The notes beneath the pieces are model-generated. The model was not told the origin of the DNA. It saw nothing but the letters and a program-made list of their open reading frames with translations, and ran no database searches. Shown here in pieces: positions 22,830 to 30,194 of a stretch of 34,629 nt of DNA. Each line of letters begins with the position of its first letter. The stretch's first letter is position 1. Made by a program: the position numbers and the translations under genes. Source of the stretch: JAZLFH01 sp045615705 (lineage in GTDB: Bacteria; Bacillota; Clostridia; UMGS1883); the NCBI GenBank assembly GCA_045615705.1, contig JAZLFH010000006.1:1-34629 (forward strand), written 5' to 3'.

Positions 22830-23336
22830 TTATTGAACTCCGATAATCTTAATTTTTTCGCTTTCAATTCCGCTTTGTTCGGTTACGATTTGTGTGATTT
22901 TTAATATGTCCGTTTCCGAAAGGGCATCGCCTTTTACAACCAATGACGCATTGCCATCGGATATGTAGCACACGCAGTCTTTGTATCCGCTTGCTTTTAC
23001 CAAATTTTCAATCGCACTTTCTACCTCTGTATATTCCGCAATTTTTATCACTTCGCTTTGTGCGGTTTCTTTTGAGAGTGCATCGGCACTTTGATTCATA
23101 ATTAATGCGTTAAAAGTTTCGATTGATTTTTTTCTGCCTTCTTCTCTTTCTTTTCGTGCATTTACAAAAAAGTCTTCACCGTCTTCTTTGTTGTCAACAA
23201 GCTGTGCCTCGCCCATATATGTGCTTGATGTGAGTTGTGCTTTGTCTGAGTTTGACCCTCGGTTTACATAACCCGCTATTGCGATAAGAGAAATAATTAC
23301 AACCACTAAAATTTGTCTTTTCTTTAATACCATCAT
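22830..23336 (-). CDS. spoIIIAH: Stage III sporulation protein AH
   Basis: A 168-residue protein with one N-terminal membrane helix (about 8-24) and an extracytoplasmic region. The C-terminal half (about 85-168: EVIKIAEYTEVESAIENLVKASGYKDCVCYISDGNASLVVK) is the YscJ/FliF-like ring-building domain. SpoIIIAH in the mother-cell membrane pairs with SpoIIQ in the forespore to form the feeding-tube channel. It is the last gene of the complete spoIIIA operon, 3 bp after spoIIIAG. B. subtilis SpoIIIAH has 218 residues; the shorter form here mainly reflects a shorter linker. No spoIIQ gene is in the window. Confidence 0.95.
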   Translation of the reverse strand: MMVLKKRQILVVVIISLIAIAGYVNRGSNSDKAQLTSSTYMGEAQLVDNKEDGEDFFVNARKEREEGRKKSIETFNALIMNQSADALSKETAQSEVIKIAEYTEVESAIENLVKASGYKDCVCYISDGNASLVVKGDALSETDILKITQIVTEQSGIESEKIKIIGVQ

Positions 23337-23339
23337 TTA

Positions 23340-23804
23340 TTATCTGTCCTTTCTTTTAAATACAGCGATTTTTGAAGAATCAATATCAAGCGATGCCGAC
23401 ACCGCACAAATTATGTCCGCCCTCACGCTCGGATTATCCGCTCCGCTTGACGCCACTGCAACGCCTCGCACCGTAGGGCTTTTTTGCTCTTCAAACAGTG
23501 CGACTTCGCCCCGGCTTTTTTCGTTTACCGACTCGACACTTCCCTCTTCGTTTTTTATAAAGTCTGTTGTGCCGTCATTTTCAAGTGTTAAAAATACTTT
23601 TACATTTCCCGCTCCTTCTATTTCTTTTAAAAAGTTTTCCAAAAGTTCTTCCGTTTCAAGCCGCAAATCTTTTTTTACTTCTTTTTTTTCTGCTTTCTCG
23701 GTTGAAAAAGCATTGCCCGTAAAAATTAAGACAATCCCTACGGCTAATAATATATATATTAATGACTTTTTGTTTTTATCCATCATTTTTTTGAGTATTT
23801 TCAA
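23340..23804 (-). CDS. spoIIIAG: Stage III sporulation protein AG
   Basis: About 154 residues with a membrane helix (LIYILLAVGIVLIFTGNAF) and an extracytoplasmic ring-building domain (LENFLKEIEGAGNVKVFLTLEND; PTVRGVAVASSGADNPSVRADI). SpoIIIAG forms the large ring of the mother-cell side of the SpoIIIA-SpoIIQ channel. The frame is open further upstream to an ATG at 23864, but that would overlap spoIIIAF by 89 bp. A TTG at 23804 lies just after AGAAGGTG and is my choice; ATGs at 23786 and 23783 are alternatives. The choice does not affect the membrane helix. Confidence 0.93.
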   Translation of the reverse strand: MKILKKMMDKNKKSLIYILLAVGIVLIFTGNAFSTEKAEKKEVKKDLRLETEELLENFLKEIEGAGNVKVFLTLENDGTTDFIKNEEGSVESVNEKSRGEVALFEEQKSPTVRGVAVASSGADNPSVRADIICAVSASLDIDSSKIAVFKRKDR

Positions 23805-24213
23805 ATTGCACCTTCTCTCTTTTAAATCCCAGATTTTCTTCAATAAACCTGAGTGTTTCTTCACTGTATCCTTCGCCTAAAAATATTGCTGTTAAATTTC
23901 CTTGGTTGTCGGTATCTACTTTTACATCACCCGAAGTATGCTCTTTTATCATATTTTCAAGGTTTTTCCTATGCTCAATAAGTATGTTTGCACTGTATTC
24001 TTTTTCGCTTTTTTCAAATTCTTTTTGATAGGAGAACGAAACAGGTATTTTTAGATGTTTTTTTGAAATCGGTGATATTATAAGTGCTATCATTAAAACC
24101 GAAATCGGCAAAAGCACATATTTTTTATACTTGGAATCACCCAAAAGAGAAACTATCACCGCAGAAATTATGCAGACCGCACCTATTTTTGTTATGTATT
24201 CTTTTATGTCCAT
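23776..24213 (-). CDS. spoIIIAF: Stage III sporulation protein AF
   Basis: A 145-residue protein with two N-terminal membrane helices (about 8-25 and 33-48: YKKYVLLPISVLMIALIISP) and a C-terminal extracytoplasmic ring-building-type domain (about 85-145: VDTDNQGNLTAIFLGEGYSEETLRFIEENLGF). It is a component of the SpoIIIA secretion-like complex. The start is ATG 24213 preceded by GAGGTTTTT, 7 bp after the spoIIIAE stop; an upstream in-frame start at 24249 lies inside spoIIIAE and has no ribosome site. Confidence 0.93.
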   Translation of the reverse strand: MDIKEYITKIGAVCIISAVIVSLLGDSKYKKYVLLPISVLMIALIISPISKKHLKIPVSFSYQKEFEKSEKEYSANILIEHRKNLENMIKEHTSGDVKVDTDNQGNLTAIFLGEGYSEETLRFIEENLGFKREKVQFENTQKNDG

Positions 24214-24220
24214 AAAAACC

Positions 24221-25246
24221 TCACAACTTGATAAACGAAGCAATTCCAACTAAAAAAAGAACTCCCAAAGACACCACCGAAGAAAAAAGAACCGTCATAA
24301 CAGACACTTGTTTTTCGCAAATTTGGGTTATTTTTTTGCTTCCCAGTATTTTTATAAGGAAAAACGAAATCCTGTATGCTATTAAAATTGCCCCGATTTT
24401 TATTGCCACGCTTAAAAAAACCGCCGTTCCCACTCCCATAAACGCCGTTCCGAGCGTGTTTTTTATGACCGCACTTGAACCTTTTACCGTTTCAATCGCA
24501 TCGGAAAGAGATTTTCCGACAATGGGAATCATATTTGACACGGCAAGTTTTAAAGTTTTTTGCGAAAGTGAATCCACGGAGGATGAAAGAGTTTTTAAAA
24601 GTGAAACCGCACCCACATACACCGTTATAATTACCGTAAGCGTCCATTTTGAAACGCCTATAAAAAGTTCTGAAATGTCTAATATGTCAATGGGCGAAAT
24701 TGAAGAGAAAAAGGTTTGTGCGAGTGAATACAGAGAAAACGGAATTACTACCGACTTGATTATGAGTGCCAATATGTTTGAAGAAATACAGATTATATTT
24801 CCCAAGAGTGTCCCGCTTATTATGTTTCCGCCCGAAACTGTTACGGTAACAAGCGAAGGCACCGCACAATTTGACAAAAGCACAATATCGTTTGCCAAAT
24901 CTCTTATCATTTGTATTATTTCCAGAAACAGTGATGCGAAAAGACCTATAAACATCACCGACATTGCCGTTGATACGGCGTTTTCGCTTTTTTTGGAAAA
25001 AGAGGACAAAAATGCATTAACCACCGCAAAAAGCACACCTGTCAAAAGCACCAAAGAAAGGGTTTTGCTCCCTTTAAAAAGTTCGTTTTTAAAGACCGCT
25101 AAAATTTTTGAAAAAAACGATGATGCGTTTTGTAAATTTCCTTCGCTCATCTCTTTTGCAATTTCCAAAAAACTTTTACCGAGCGAAAAATTATAAAGAG
25201 CATCTTCACCTTGAAGGCTTAATTTTGGTAAGGTTATCTCAGGCAT
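24221..25246 (-). CDS. spoIIIAE: Stage III sporulation protein AE
   Basis: A 341-residue polytopic membrane protein, the likely core membrane channel of the SpoIIIA complex. Conserved segments include LSNCAVPSLVTVTVSGGNIISG, SISPIDILDISELFIGVSKW, SNMIPIVGKSLSDAIETVKG and GTAFMGVGTAVF. The B. subtilis protein has about 400 residues and a cleavable signal peptide; this one starts MPEITLPKLSLQG and has none. The start has a GGAG site 8 bases upstream and nothing better lies above it. It begins 5 bp after spoIIIAD. Confidence 0.95.
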   Translation of the reverse strand: MPEITLPKLSLQGEDALYNFSLGKSFLEIAKEMSEGNLQNASSFFSKILAVFKNELFKGSKTLSLVLLTGVLFAVVNAFLSSFSKKSENAVSTAMSVMFIGLFASLFLEIIQMIRDLANDIVLLSNCAVPSLVTVTVSGGNIISGTLLGNIICISSNILALIIKSVVIPFSLYSLAQTFFSSISPIDILDISELFIGVSKWTLTVIITVYVGAVSLLKTLSSSVDSLSQKTLKLAVSNMIPIVGKSLSDAIETVKGSSAVIKNTLGTAFMGVGTAVFLSVAIKIGAILIAYRISFFLIKILGSKKITQICEKQVSVMTVLFSSVVSLGVLFLVGIASFIKL

Positions 25247-25251
25247 ATAAA

Positions 25252-25635
25252 CTACTCCATAATACTCACTATTACCGAAAAGGCTTCTTTAAATATCGGC
25301 AGAGCCATTACTGTTACTATGATTTTTATTGCAGTTTCAAGTTGCTTTGAAAGTGAACTCAGCCCCGAATCGTTAAGCGTGGCACAAAAAATTTCGCCGA
25401 TGTAAGAAACCGCCGTCATTTTAAGTACCGGCACAAAAAACGAGTATGAAAGATTTACGCTGTAAGATATTTCTTTTATGTAGTCGGTTATGCTTTTAAA
25501 ATACGAAATCGAATGAAAAACTATAACTATGCCCGAAATTATCGAAACTGCAATCGCTATCGGATTGTCTTTCTTTAAAAAAAGAGCAAAAAGGGCAGCC
25601 GTAAGAGAAATTCCGCATACAAAAAATATATTCAC
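25252..25635 (-). CDS. spoIIIAD: Stage III sporulation protein AD
   Basis: A 127-residue membrane protein with about four helices: MNIFFVCGISLTAALFALFL, AVSIISGIVIVFHSI, FVPVLKMTAVSYIGEIF and a C-terminal helix (IKIIVTVMALPIFKEAF). Length and sequence match SpoIIIAD (131-133 residues in Bacillus). It is part of the membrane core of the sporulation channel with SpoIIIAC and SpoIIIAE. The start is GTG, overlapping the spoIIIAC stop as GTGA, which implies coupled translation. Confidence 0.95.
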   Translation of the reverse strand: MNIFFVCGISLTAALFALFLKKDNPIAIAVSIISGIVIVFHSISYFKSITDYIKEISYSVNLSYSFFVPVLKMTAVSYIGEIFCATLNDSGLSSLSKQLETAIKIIVTVMALPIFKEAFSVIVSIME

Positions 25636-25826
25636 AGTCCGAACACCGTCTTTACCGTGTCAAATAAAACCGCAATTTTTTCGACCAAAAGCAAAAGTAC
25701 AACCACAAGCCCGGCAAGAGTTGTCATCAGTGCCTGCTCTTCTCGTCCCGACCGGGTCAAAAGCTGATTTAAAACGGCAACCACTATACCCACTCCTGCT
25801 ATTTGAAAAATTAAATCAACATTCAT
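25632..25826 (-). CDS. spoIIIAC: Stage III sporulation protein AC
   Basis: A 64-residue protein with two membrane helices (about 6-20 and 36-50), the normal size for SpoIIIAC (66-68). The sequence MNVDLIFQIAGVGIVVAVLN followed by GREEQALMTTLAGLVVVLLL is characteristic, with the charged turn between the helices. It is a small membrane subunit of the mother-cell channel complex and is related to SpoIIIAD. It begins 12 bp after the spoIIIAB stop and overlaps spoIIIAD by 4 bp. Confidence 0.95.
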   Translation of the reverse strand: MNVDLIFQIAGVGIVVAVLNQLLTRSGREEQALMTTLAGLVVVLLLLVEKIAVLFDTVKTVFGL

Positions 25827-25838
25827 TTTTCTTCCTCG

Positions 25839-26309
25839 CTATAAAAAAATTATTGCCGCAAACACACCCAAAAGGCACATACATCGCCTGTACAAAGGTG
25901 CTTTTTCCCGATATTCTTTTTCCGCTTTTTCAACCAACCCCGCAAGCGATGAAATGAAAATTTCGTAGGTTTTAACTTCCTCGTCTATTGACTCATTGCA
26001 CAGGTTTTTTGAAAACGCAAGTATCAAGTTTTTATCCTCTTGTTTCAGAAATTCGCACTCTGTTGTGCTTTTTTCTATTGCATCTTTAAATTTTAAATTC
26101 TTATACTCTCTTGCAATATCAAAAATTCCTCCCAAAAGGACTTCTTCTTCCGGCAAGCGATATACTTCGAGCCTCTTTTTTGAAAGATTTATCCCGTCTT
26201 GGGTATCTTTTAAAATTATGTATCTTTTTTTCAGTTTTTTCGCTTTTTGGCTTCCGAAAAGGAAAAAGGCGGAAAAAATTAAAACCGCACCTGTTATCTT
26301 TAAAACTAT
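25839..26309 (-). CDS. spoIIIAB: Stage III sporulation protein AB, non-canonical start
   Basis: The frame encodes a full SpoIIIAB: a membrane helix at the N-terminus (VLKITGAVLIFSAFFLFG, matching the family's MLK..GAVLI), a helical middle, conserved LPEEEVLLGGIFDIAREYKN, and a C-terminal membrane helix (YRRCMCLLGVFAAIIFL). No ATG, GTG or TTG occurs in frame before residue 52 (TTG at 26156), and starting there would delete the first helix. An in-frame TAA lies upstream at about 26351-26353. The only sensible start is ATA at 26309, which overlaps the spoIIIAA stop as ATAG, with AGGAG 11 bases upstream. A -1 frameshift from spoIIIAA, or a sequence error (ATG read as ATA), are the alternatives. 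Confidence 0.88.
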   Translation of the reverse strand: MVLKITGAVLIFSAFFLFGSQKAKKLKKRYIILKDTQDGINLSKKRLEVYRLPEEEVLLGGIFDIAREYKNLKFKDAIEKSTTECEFLKQEDKNLILAFSKNLCNESIDEEVKTYEIFISSLAGLVEKAEKEYREKAPLYRRCMCLLGVFAAIIFL

Positions 26310-27154
26310 TTTCGTATTATCTCCTCCACCGCTCCTGCCTTTTCGCCTAAAATTATGTACCTTTTAAAGATTTTTTGATTGATTATTTTTCCCAAAACTT
26401 TTCTCCTTTCTAAATCCGAAAGCGAGTAACCGTGTGCGGAACATATTATTTTTACCCCCTGATTTATCATGGAGTCTATCGCAATTTCATCTCCGCCTTC
26501 GCCGATTTCGTCCGTTATTATCACATCGGGCGACATTGTGCGTAAAAGCATCTGTATTCCGTCATATTTGCTTGCTCCGAAAAGCACCACAGTATATTTT
26601 CCCACATCAAAAAGACTGTTGCCGTCATAAAAGGCGGAAATTTCGCCTCTTTCGTCCATAATTGCGACTTTCATTTTATCGCCCAAATTTTTTGCGATGT
26701 CTCTGAGCATTGTGGTTTTTCCTTTCCCCGGAGGTGAAATTATGAGTGTGTTGTTTACTCTTTTTCCGTCATAAATTTCACTCATTATTTTTTGCGAGGC
26801 TCCCTCTATCTGATGTGCCACTCGTATGCAAATCGCATTAATCGGGCTTATGTGAATTATTTTGCCGTCCTTTTTTACCGCCTGACCGCAAAAACCGGCT
26901 CTGTGTCCGCCTTTTATCGTTACAAACCCGTTTGAAATACTCTCCTGCTTTGAGTAAATCCCTCCATCGCAAATTAAGTTCACGATTTCAAAAAGGCGGG
27001 TTTTTGTAACTTCTTCTTTTAAATCAATTAATTCTCCGTCTTTTAAAACGCAAATTCCACGGCGGTTTATCCGTATTTCGCTTATTTTTGAAATGTCATA
27101 ATCAAAAACTTTTTTGTACAAGGCTTCGCCAAGAACTTGTTTCAGTTTTTCCAT
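26306..27154 (-). CDS. spoIIIAA: Stage III sporulation protein AA, secretion-type ATPase
   Basis: A 282-residue cytosolic ATPase, related to type II/IV secretion ATPases, thought to power the SpoIIIA channel. The Walker A motif is ISPPGKGKTTMLRD (about 140-153), Walker B is DVIITDEIGEGGD (about 207-219), and GGHRAGFCGQA and LGEKAGAVEEIIRK are family features. ATG 27154 is preceded by GAGGCGAG; the frame is open to a TTG at 27184, but that lies upstream of the predicted transcription start. It is the first gene of the operon under a sigma-E promoter. Confidence 0.96.
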   Translation of the reverse strand: MEKLKQVLGEALYKKVFDYDISKISEIRINRRGICVLKDGELIDLKEEVTKTRLFEIVNLICDGGIYSKQESISNGFVTIKGGHRAGFCGQAVKKDGKIIHISPINAICIRVAHQIEGASQKIMSEIYDGKRVNNTLIISPPGKGKTTMLRDIAKNLGDKMKVAIMDERGEISAFYDGNSLFDVGKYTVVLFGASKYDGIQMLLRTMSPDVIITDEIGEGGDEIAIDSMINQGVKIICSAHGYSLSDLERRKVLGKIINQKIFKRYIILGEKAGAVEEIIRK

Positions 27155-27170
27155 ACTCTCGCCTCGTCTA

Positions 27171-27200
27171 ATTGTATGGGACAAGATTTTAAATTATTAC
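27171..27200 (-). promoter_or_regulatory. spoIIIA operon promoter (sigma-E type)
   Basis: Minus strand: CATACAAT (27171-27178) is an exact match to the sigma-E -10 consensus; GTAATAAT (27193-27200) matches the -35 at 6 of 7 core positions; the spacer is 14 bp. This fits mother-cell expression as known in Bacillus. Confidence 0.85.
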
Positions 27201-27207
27201 TTTAATG

Positions 27208-27236
27208 TTGATTTTCACTACGCTTTGTGATAAACT
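27208..27236 (+). promoter_or_regulatory. Promoter of the NodB-aldolase operon
   Basis: TTGATT (27208-27213), 17-bp spacer, TAAACT (27231-27236) with an upstream TGA (extended -10). It is back-to-back with the sigma-E promoter; the two -35 boxes are 7 bp apart. Confidence 0.65.
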
Positions 27237-27252
27237 TTTTTCGGTGATTTGT

Positions 27253-28050
27253 ATGATAGAATTCAATGTTTTCCCAAACGGAAAAACTCGTGTTGTTACT
27301 TTTAGTTACGATGACGGTCATCCTAACGATTTTAAACTTATAGACCTTTTTAACAAATACGGTTTAAAAGGCACTTTTCATTTAAACGGACATCATTATT
27401 TAAACAAAACTGATGATGAACTTTTATCTCTTCGAGAAAAGTATAAGGGACATGAAATTTCGTGCCACACGCTCAACCACGGATTCCCGACTTATATGGC
27501 TAATTCTTCTTTGGTAAATGAGATTTTAAAAGACCGTGAAATTTTGGAAAAAATCGCCGGTTATCCCGTCCTCGGTATGAGTTATCCTTACGGTGCGTTT
27601 GACGACAGAGTGCTTGAAGCAATGCGTTCTTGCGGTATTGTATATTCAAGAACCACCAAAAATACAAACTGCTTTTATATGCCGTCAAACTTTTTGTTGT
27701 GGGACCCTACCTGCCATCAGCGTGATGCTCTTTTTCTTTCCGAAAACTTTATGGCGGATATTGAACTTACATATGAAGATCCTCTTTTGTACATTTGGGG
27801 ACACAGTTATGAATTAAAAACCGAAGAGGATTGGGCGAAAATTGAAAAAATCTTAAAAACTGTTGCAGGCGACAATCGAATTTGGTATGCGACAAACATT
27901 GAGATATATGACTATTTAACTTTTTTGCGTCAACTTAAAATCAGTGCGGACGAAAAAATTATCACAAATCCGACTGCATTTGATTTGTGGATTTTAAAAG
28001 ACGGTGAAACGGTTAAAATTCCAAAGGGTGAAACGGTAAACTTTGATTAA
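27253..28050 (+). CDS. Cytosolic NodB-type polysaccharide deacetylase
   Basis: A 265-residue protein of the polysaccharide deacetylase (CE4/NodB) superfamily without a signal peptide. Motifs are VTFSYDDGHPNDF (Asp-Asp), ISCHTLNHG (HxxxH metal pair), YPYGAFDDRV and, late, LLYIWGHSYEL. Family members with the FSYDDG opening act on small or cytoplasmic substrates or lipid-linked sugars as well as on polymers; the substrate here is unknown. I chose ATG 27253 (MIEFNVFPNGK); the frame upstream overlaps the promoter and has no ribosome site. The next gene begins inside its last codons (8-bp overlap), so the two proteins are co-translated. Confidence 0.85.
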   Translation: MIEFNVFPNGKTRVVTFSYDDGHPNDFKLIDLFNKYGLKGTFHLNGHHYLNKTDDELLSLREKYKGHEISCHTLNHGFPTYMANSSLVNEILKDREILEKIAGYPVLGMSYPYGAFDDRVLEAMRSCGIVYSRTTKNTNCFYMPSNFLLWDPTCHQRDALFLSENFMADIELTYEDPLLYIWGHSYELKTEEDWAKIEKILKTVAGDNRIWYATNIEIYDYLTFLRQLKISADEKIITNPTAFDLWILKDGETVKIPKGETVNFD

Positions 28051-29014
28051 TAAAATTTACACACTTGATGCCACTTTGCGTGATGGCGGATTTTTAAACA
28101 ACTGGCTGTTTGAAGAAAAAAACATTATAAATACGGCAGACTCGCTTTTAAGGTCCAACATGGACTTTCTTGAAGGCGGTTTGGTGTCTTTTGATGTCGT
28201 TTCAAACAAGGATTTCAGTATCTTTCACTCTGTTTTTGATGCAAAAAAGGCGTTTTGGGGGTTTGATTTAAAAAAAATTACATTTATGATTGATTTAAAA
28301 GGCTTTGACAAAAGAGTTTTGGAACAGAGCGGAAACGGTTCTTTTTTACGCCTTTCTTACTATAAAAAGGATATAAAGGATATGCTTTTTGTTGCAAACT
28401 TAATCAAAGAGCGTAATTATGACCTGTTTTTGCAGACAATGGTTACAAATGATTACTCAAAAGACGAATTTGTGTCGCTCATTAAAGAAGTAAACAGGCT
28501 GTCGCCGTTTGCTTTTTATATAGTTGACAGTTTCGGCTCTATGGATTTTGACTCGGTCAAGTCTTACTTTTTGTTGGCGGACGAGTTTTTAAGCAAGGAT
28601 ATTAAAATCGGATTTCATCTTCACGACAACCTCGGTAAAAGTGCAGATATTATGCAGAAAATCTCAAATGAAAGTTTTTTTCATGATTTGATATTTGATT
28701 CGTGCATTTTGGGTATCGGTCGGGGAGGCGGAAACGCCGACACTAAAAAAGTCCTTTCGTTTTTAAATAAAACCAATGATTTTTCATCTCTTGAACAAGT
28801 TGAAGAAAATGTTATAAAACCCATCGTCTTAAACAGAAAATTTCCTAAGAAAATCTACGAACTTTCCGCAAAGTACAAGGTTCATCCTTACTATGCAGAG
28901 TTTTTCTTTAAAAACAACATTAATGAGCCGTCTTGTCATTCTTTGTATCAAAAAATTAACGAATGCGGTAAAAATCATTTTGACTTAAATTTTGCAGAAA
29001 ACCTTATAAAGTAA
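28043..29014 (+). CDS. DRE-TIM metallolyase (HMGL-like; hydroxy-oxovalerate aldolase type)
   Basis: A 323-residue TIM-barrel lyase of the HMG-CoA lyase-like family. The first strand motif LDATLRDGGFLNNW (catalytic Arg-Asp), the metal-ligand motif GFHLHDNLG and GIGRGGGNADTKK are intact, close to 4-hydroxy-2-oxovalerate aldolase (GMGRGAGNAPTE), so it should be an active aldolase or synthase. It lacks the long C-terminal communication domain and has no dehydrogenase partner, so aromatic meta-cleavage is unlikely. The start is TTG 28043, overlapping the deacetylase stop by 8 bp. The pair suggests a small biosynthetic step on a sugar or oxo-acid, not known to me. Confidence 0.78.
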   Translation: MINKIYTLDATLRDGGFLNNWLFEEKNIINTADSLLRSNMDFLEGGLVSFDVVSNKDFSIFHSVFDAKKAFWGFDLKKITFMIDLKGFDKRVLEQSGNGSFLRLSYYKKDIKDMLFVANLIKERNYDLFLQTMVTNDYSKDEFVSLIKEVNRLSPFAFYIVDSFGSMDFDSVKSYFLLADEFLSKDIKIGFHLHDNLGKSADIMQKISNESFFHDLIFDSCILGIGRGGGNADTKKVLSFLNKTNDFSSLEQVEENVIKPIVLNRKFPKKIYELSAKYKVHPYYAEFFFKNNINEPSCHSLYQKINECGKNHFDLNFAENLIK

Positions 29015-29046
29015 AAAGAAATCCACTTTCGTGGATTTCTTTTTAC
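29011..29046. terminator. Bidirectional terminator between the aldolase gene and gpsA
   Basis: Perfect 16-bp stem (arms 29011-29026, 29031-29046) with a TTTC loop and A/T-rich stem ends. It contains the aldolase stop codon and serves both converging genes. Confidence 0.92.
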
Positions 29047-29055
29047 TTTATTCTT

Positions 29056-30024
29056 TTAATAAAACTCTTCTTTTAAACTTCTTTGCATTAACACGTTTAA
29101 TTCGTCTTTCGGGTCTTTTCCTTCATACAAAATATTATAAACCGCATTGCATATCGGCATTTCTATTCCTATGTTTATTGCGGTTTGATGCACGCTTTTT
29201 ACCGTGTAATATCCTTCCGCCAATGCATCAAACTCTTCTTTTTTTACAAACTTTTCACCAAACATTCTGTTATGGCTGTACTCCGAAAAAAGCGTTGCAC
29301 AATAATCTCCCAAATGACAAAGCCCATACGCCGAAATCGACTTTCCGCCCATCGCTTCGATAAACTTTGAAATTTCCCTTGTGCCTCTCGTCATAAGTGC
29401 CCCTTTAAGTGAAGTGAGCGAAAGTCCGTCAAGCATTCCTGCGGCAATACCGACAACATTTTTTGTTGCCGCACCGATTTCGTTTCCGATTAAATCATTT
29501 CCATAGTAAAATCTTATAAGATTGCTTGAAAATGCCTCAATAAGTTCCTCTTTTACAAGTTCGTTTTCACTGTCTATTACCATACAGTTGGGTATTTTTG
29601 CACAGTAGTCCTGAACATGACCCGGTCCTATCCAAACTGCTGTTGTGTTGGAAGGGTCGAGTGCATCACAGACAATTTGCGATGGTCGTCTGCCTGTCGA
29701 AATTTCAAGACCTTTCATGCAAAGAACGATATATTTGTTTTTTATACCTGCCTCTTTTAACTGCTCGCAAAGTCCACCAAGCGACTGAACGCCTACCGAA
29801 ATTACTATTATATCATTTTTTATTACTTCTTTTAAATCGGTCGTAAGTTTTAATGTGTCGCTGAGCGGTATGTAGTCATTTTTGCGATTCTTTAACAGTT
29901 CTTGCATTTTTTTTGAATTTTCTCTGCCGTAAAGAGATACGCTATGCCCGATTTTGTCAAGATACCACGCAATAAATGTGCCCCATCTTCCGCAACCGAT
30001 TACACCTATGTTTTTTATATTCAT
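29056..30024 (-). CDS. gpsA: Glycerol-3-phosphate dehydrogenase, divergent GpsA
   Basis: A 322-residue NAD(P)-dependent dehydrogenase that would make sn-glycerol-3-phosphate from dihydroxyacetone phosphate for phospholipids. The Rossmann motif GVIGCGRWGTFIAWYL, LCMKGLE, the Lys-containing IGAATKNVVGIAAGMLDGL and HLGDYCATLFSEYSHNRMFG are GpsA features. The usual SGPxFAxE segment is replaced by IGPGHVQDYCAKIPN, so this is a diverged subgroup. Residues that set substrate choice may differ, and a paralogue with another phosphorylated substrate is possible. It has its own promoter and converges on the aldolase operon. Confidence 0.85.
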   Translation of the reverse strand: MNIKNIGVIGCGRWGTFIAWYLDKIGHSVSLYGRENSKKMQELLKNRKNDYIPLSDTLKLTTDLKEVIKNDIIVISVGVQSLGGLCEQLKEAGIKNKYIVLCMKGLEISTGRRPSQIVCDALDPSNTTAVWIGPGHVQDYCAKIPNCMVIDSENELVKEELIEAFSSNLIRFYYGNDLIGNEIGAATKNVVGIAAGMLDGLSLTSLKGALMTRGTREISKFIEAMGGKSISAYGLCHLGDYCATLFSEYSHNRMFGEKFVKKEEFDALAEGYYTVKSVHQTAINIGIEMPICNAVYNILYEGKDPKDELNVLMQRSLKEEFY

Positions 30025-30045
30025 AAAATTTCACACCTTTATATT

Positions 30046-30074
30046 AGATTATCGCTTCGCATTTGAAATTTCAA
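30046..30074 (-). promoter_or_regulatory. gpsA promoter
   Basis: Minus-strand TTGAAA (30069-30074), 17-bp spacer, TAATCT (30046-30051). The AAGGTGTG ribosome site follows closely. Confidence 0.7.
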
Positions 30075-30139
30075 GCCTTGTTTTCCGTTTTTTATAATTT
30101 TACCACATAAATTTTTGTTTTTCAACTGTGTTGGTTTGG

Positions 30140-30168
30140 TTGTTTTTGTTTTATTTTTGTGATATAAT
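30140..30168 (+). promoter_or_regulatory. Promoter of the EamA transporter gene
   Basis: TTGTTT (30140-30145), 17-bp spacer, TATAAT (30163-30168) with an upstream TGA (extended -10), about 27 bp before the start codon. Confidence 0.72.
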
Positions 30169-30194
30169 GTAAAAAAATTTTTTGAGGTGTTATT

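Noticed and set aside
26156..26156. TTG at 26156 as the spoIIIAB start
   Set aside because: It would remove the conserved N-terminal membrane helix, which is plainly encoded upstream in the same frame.
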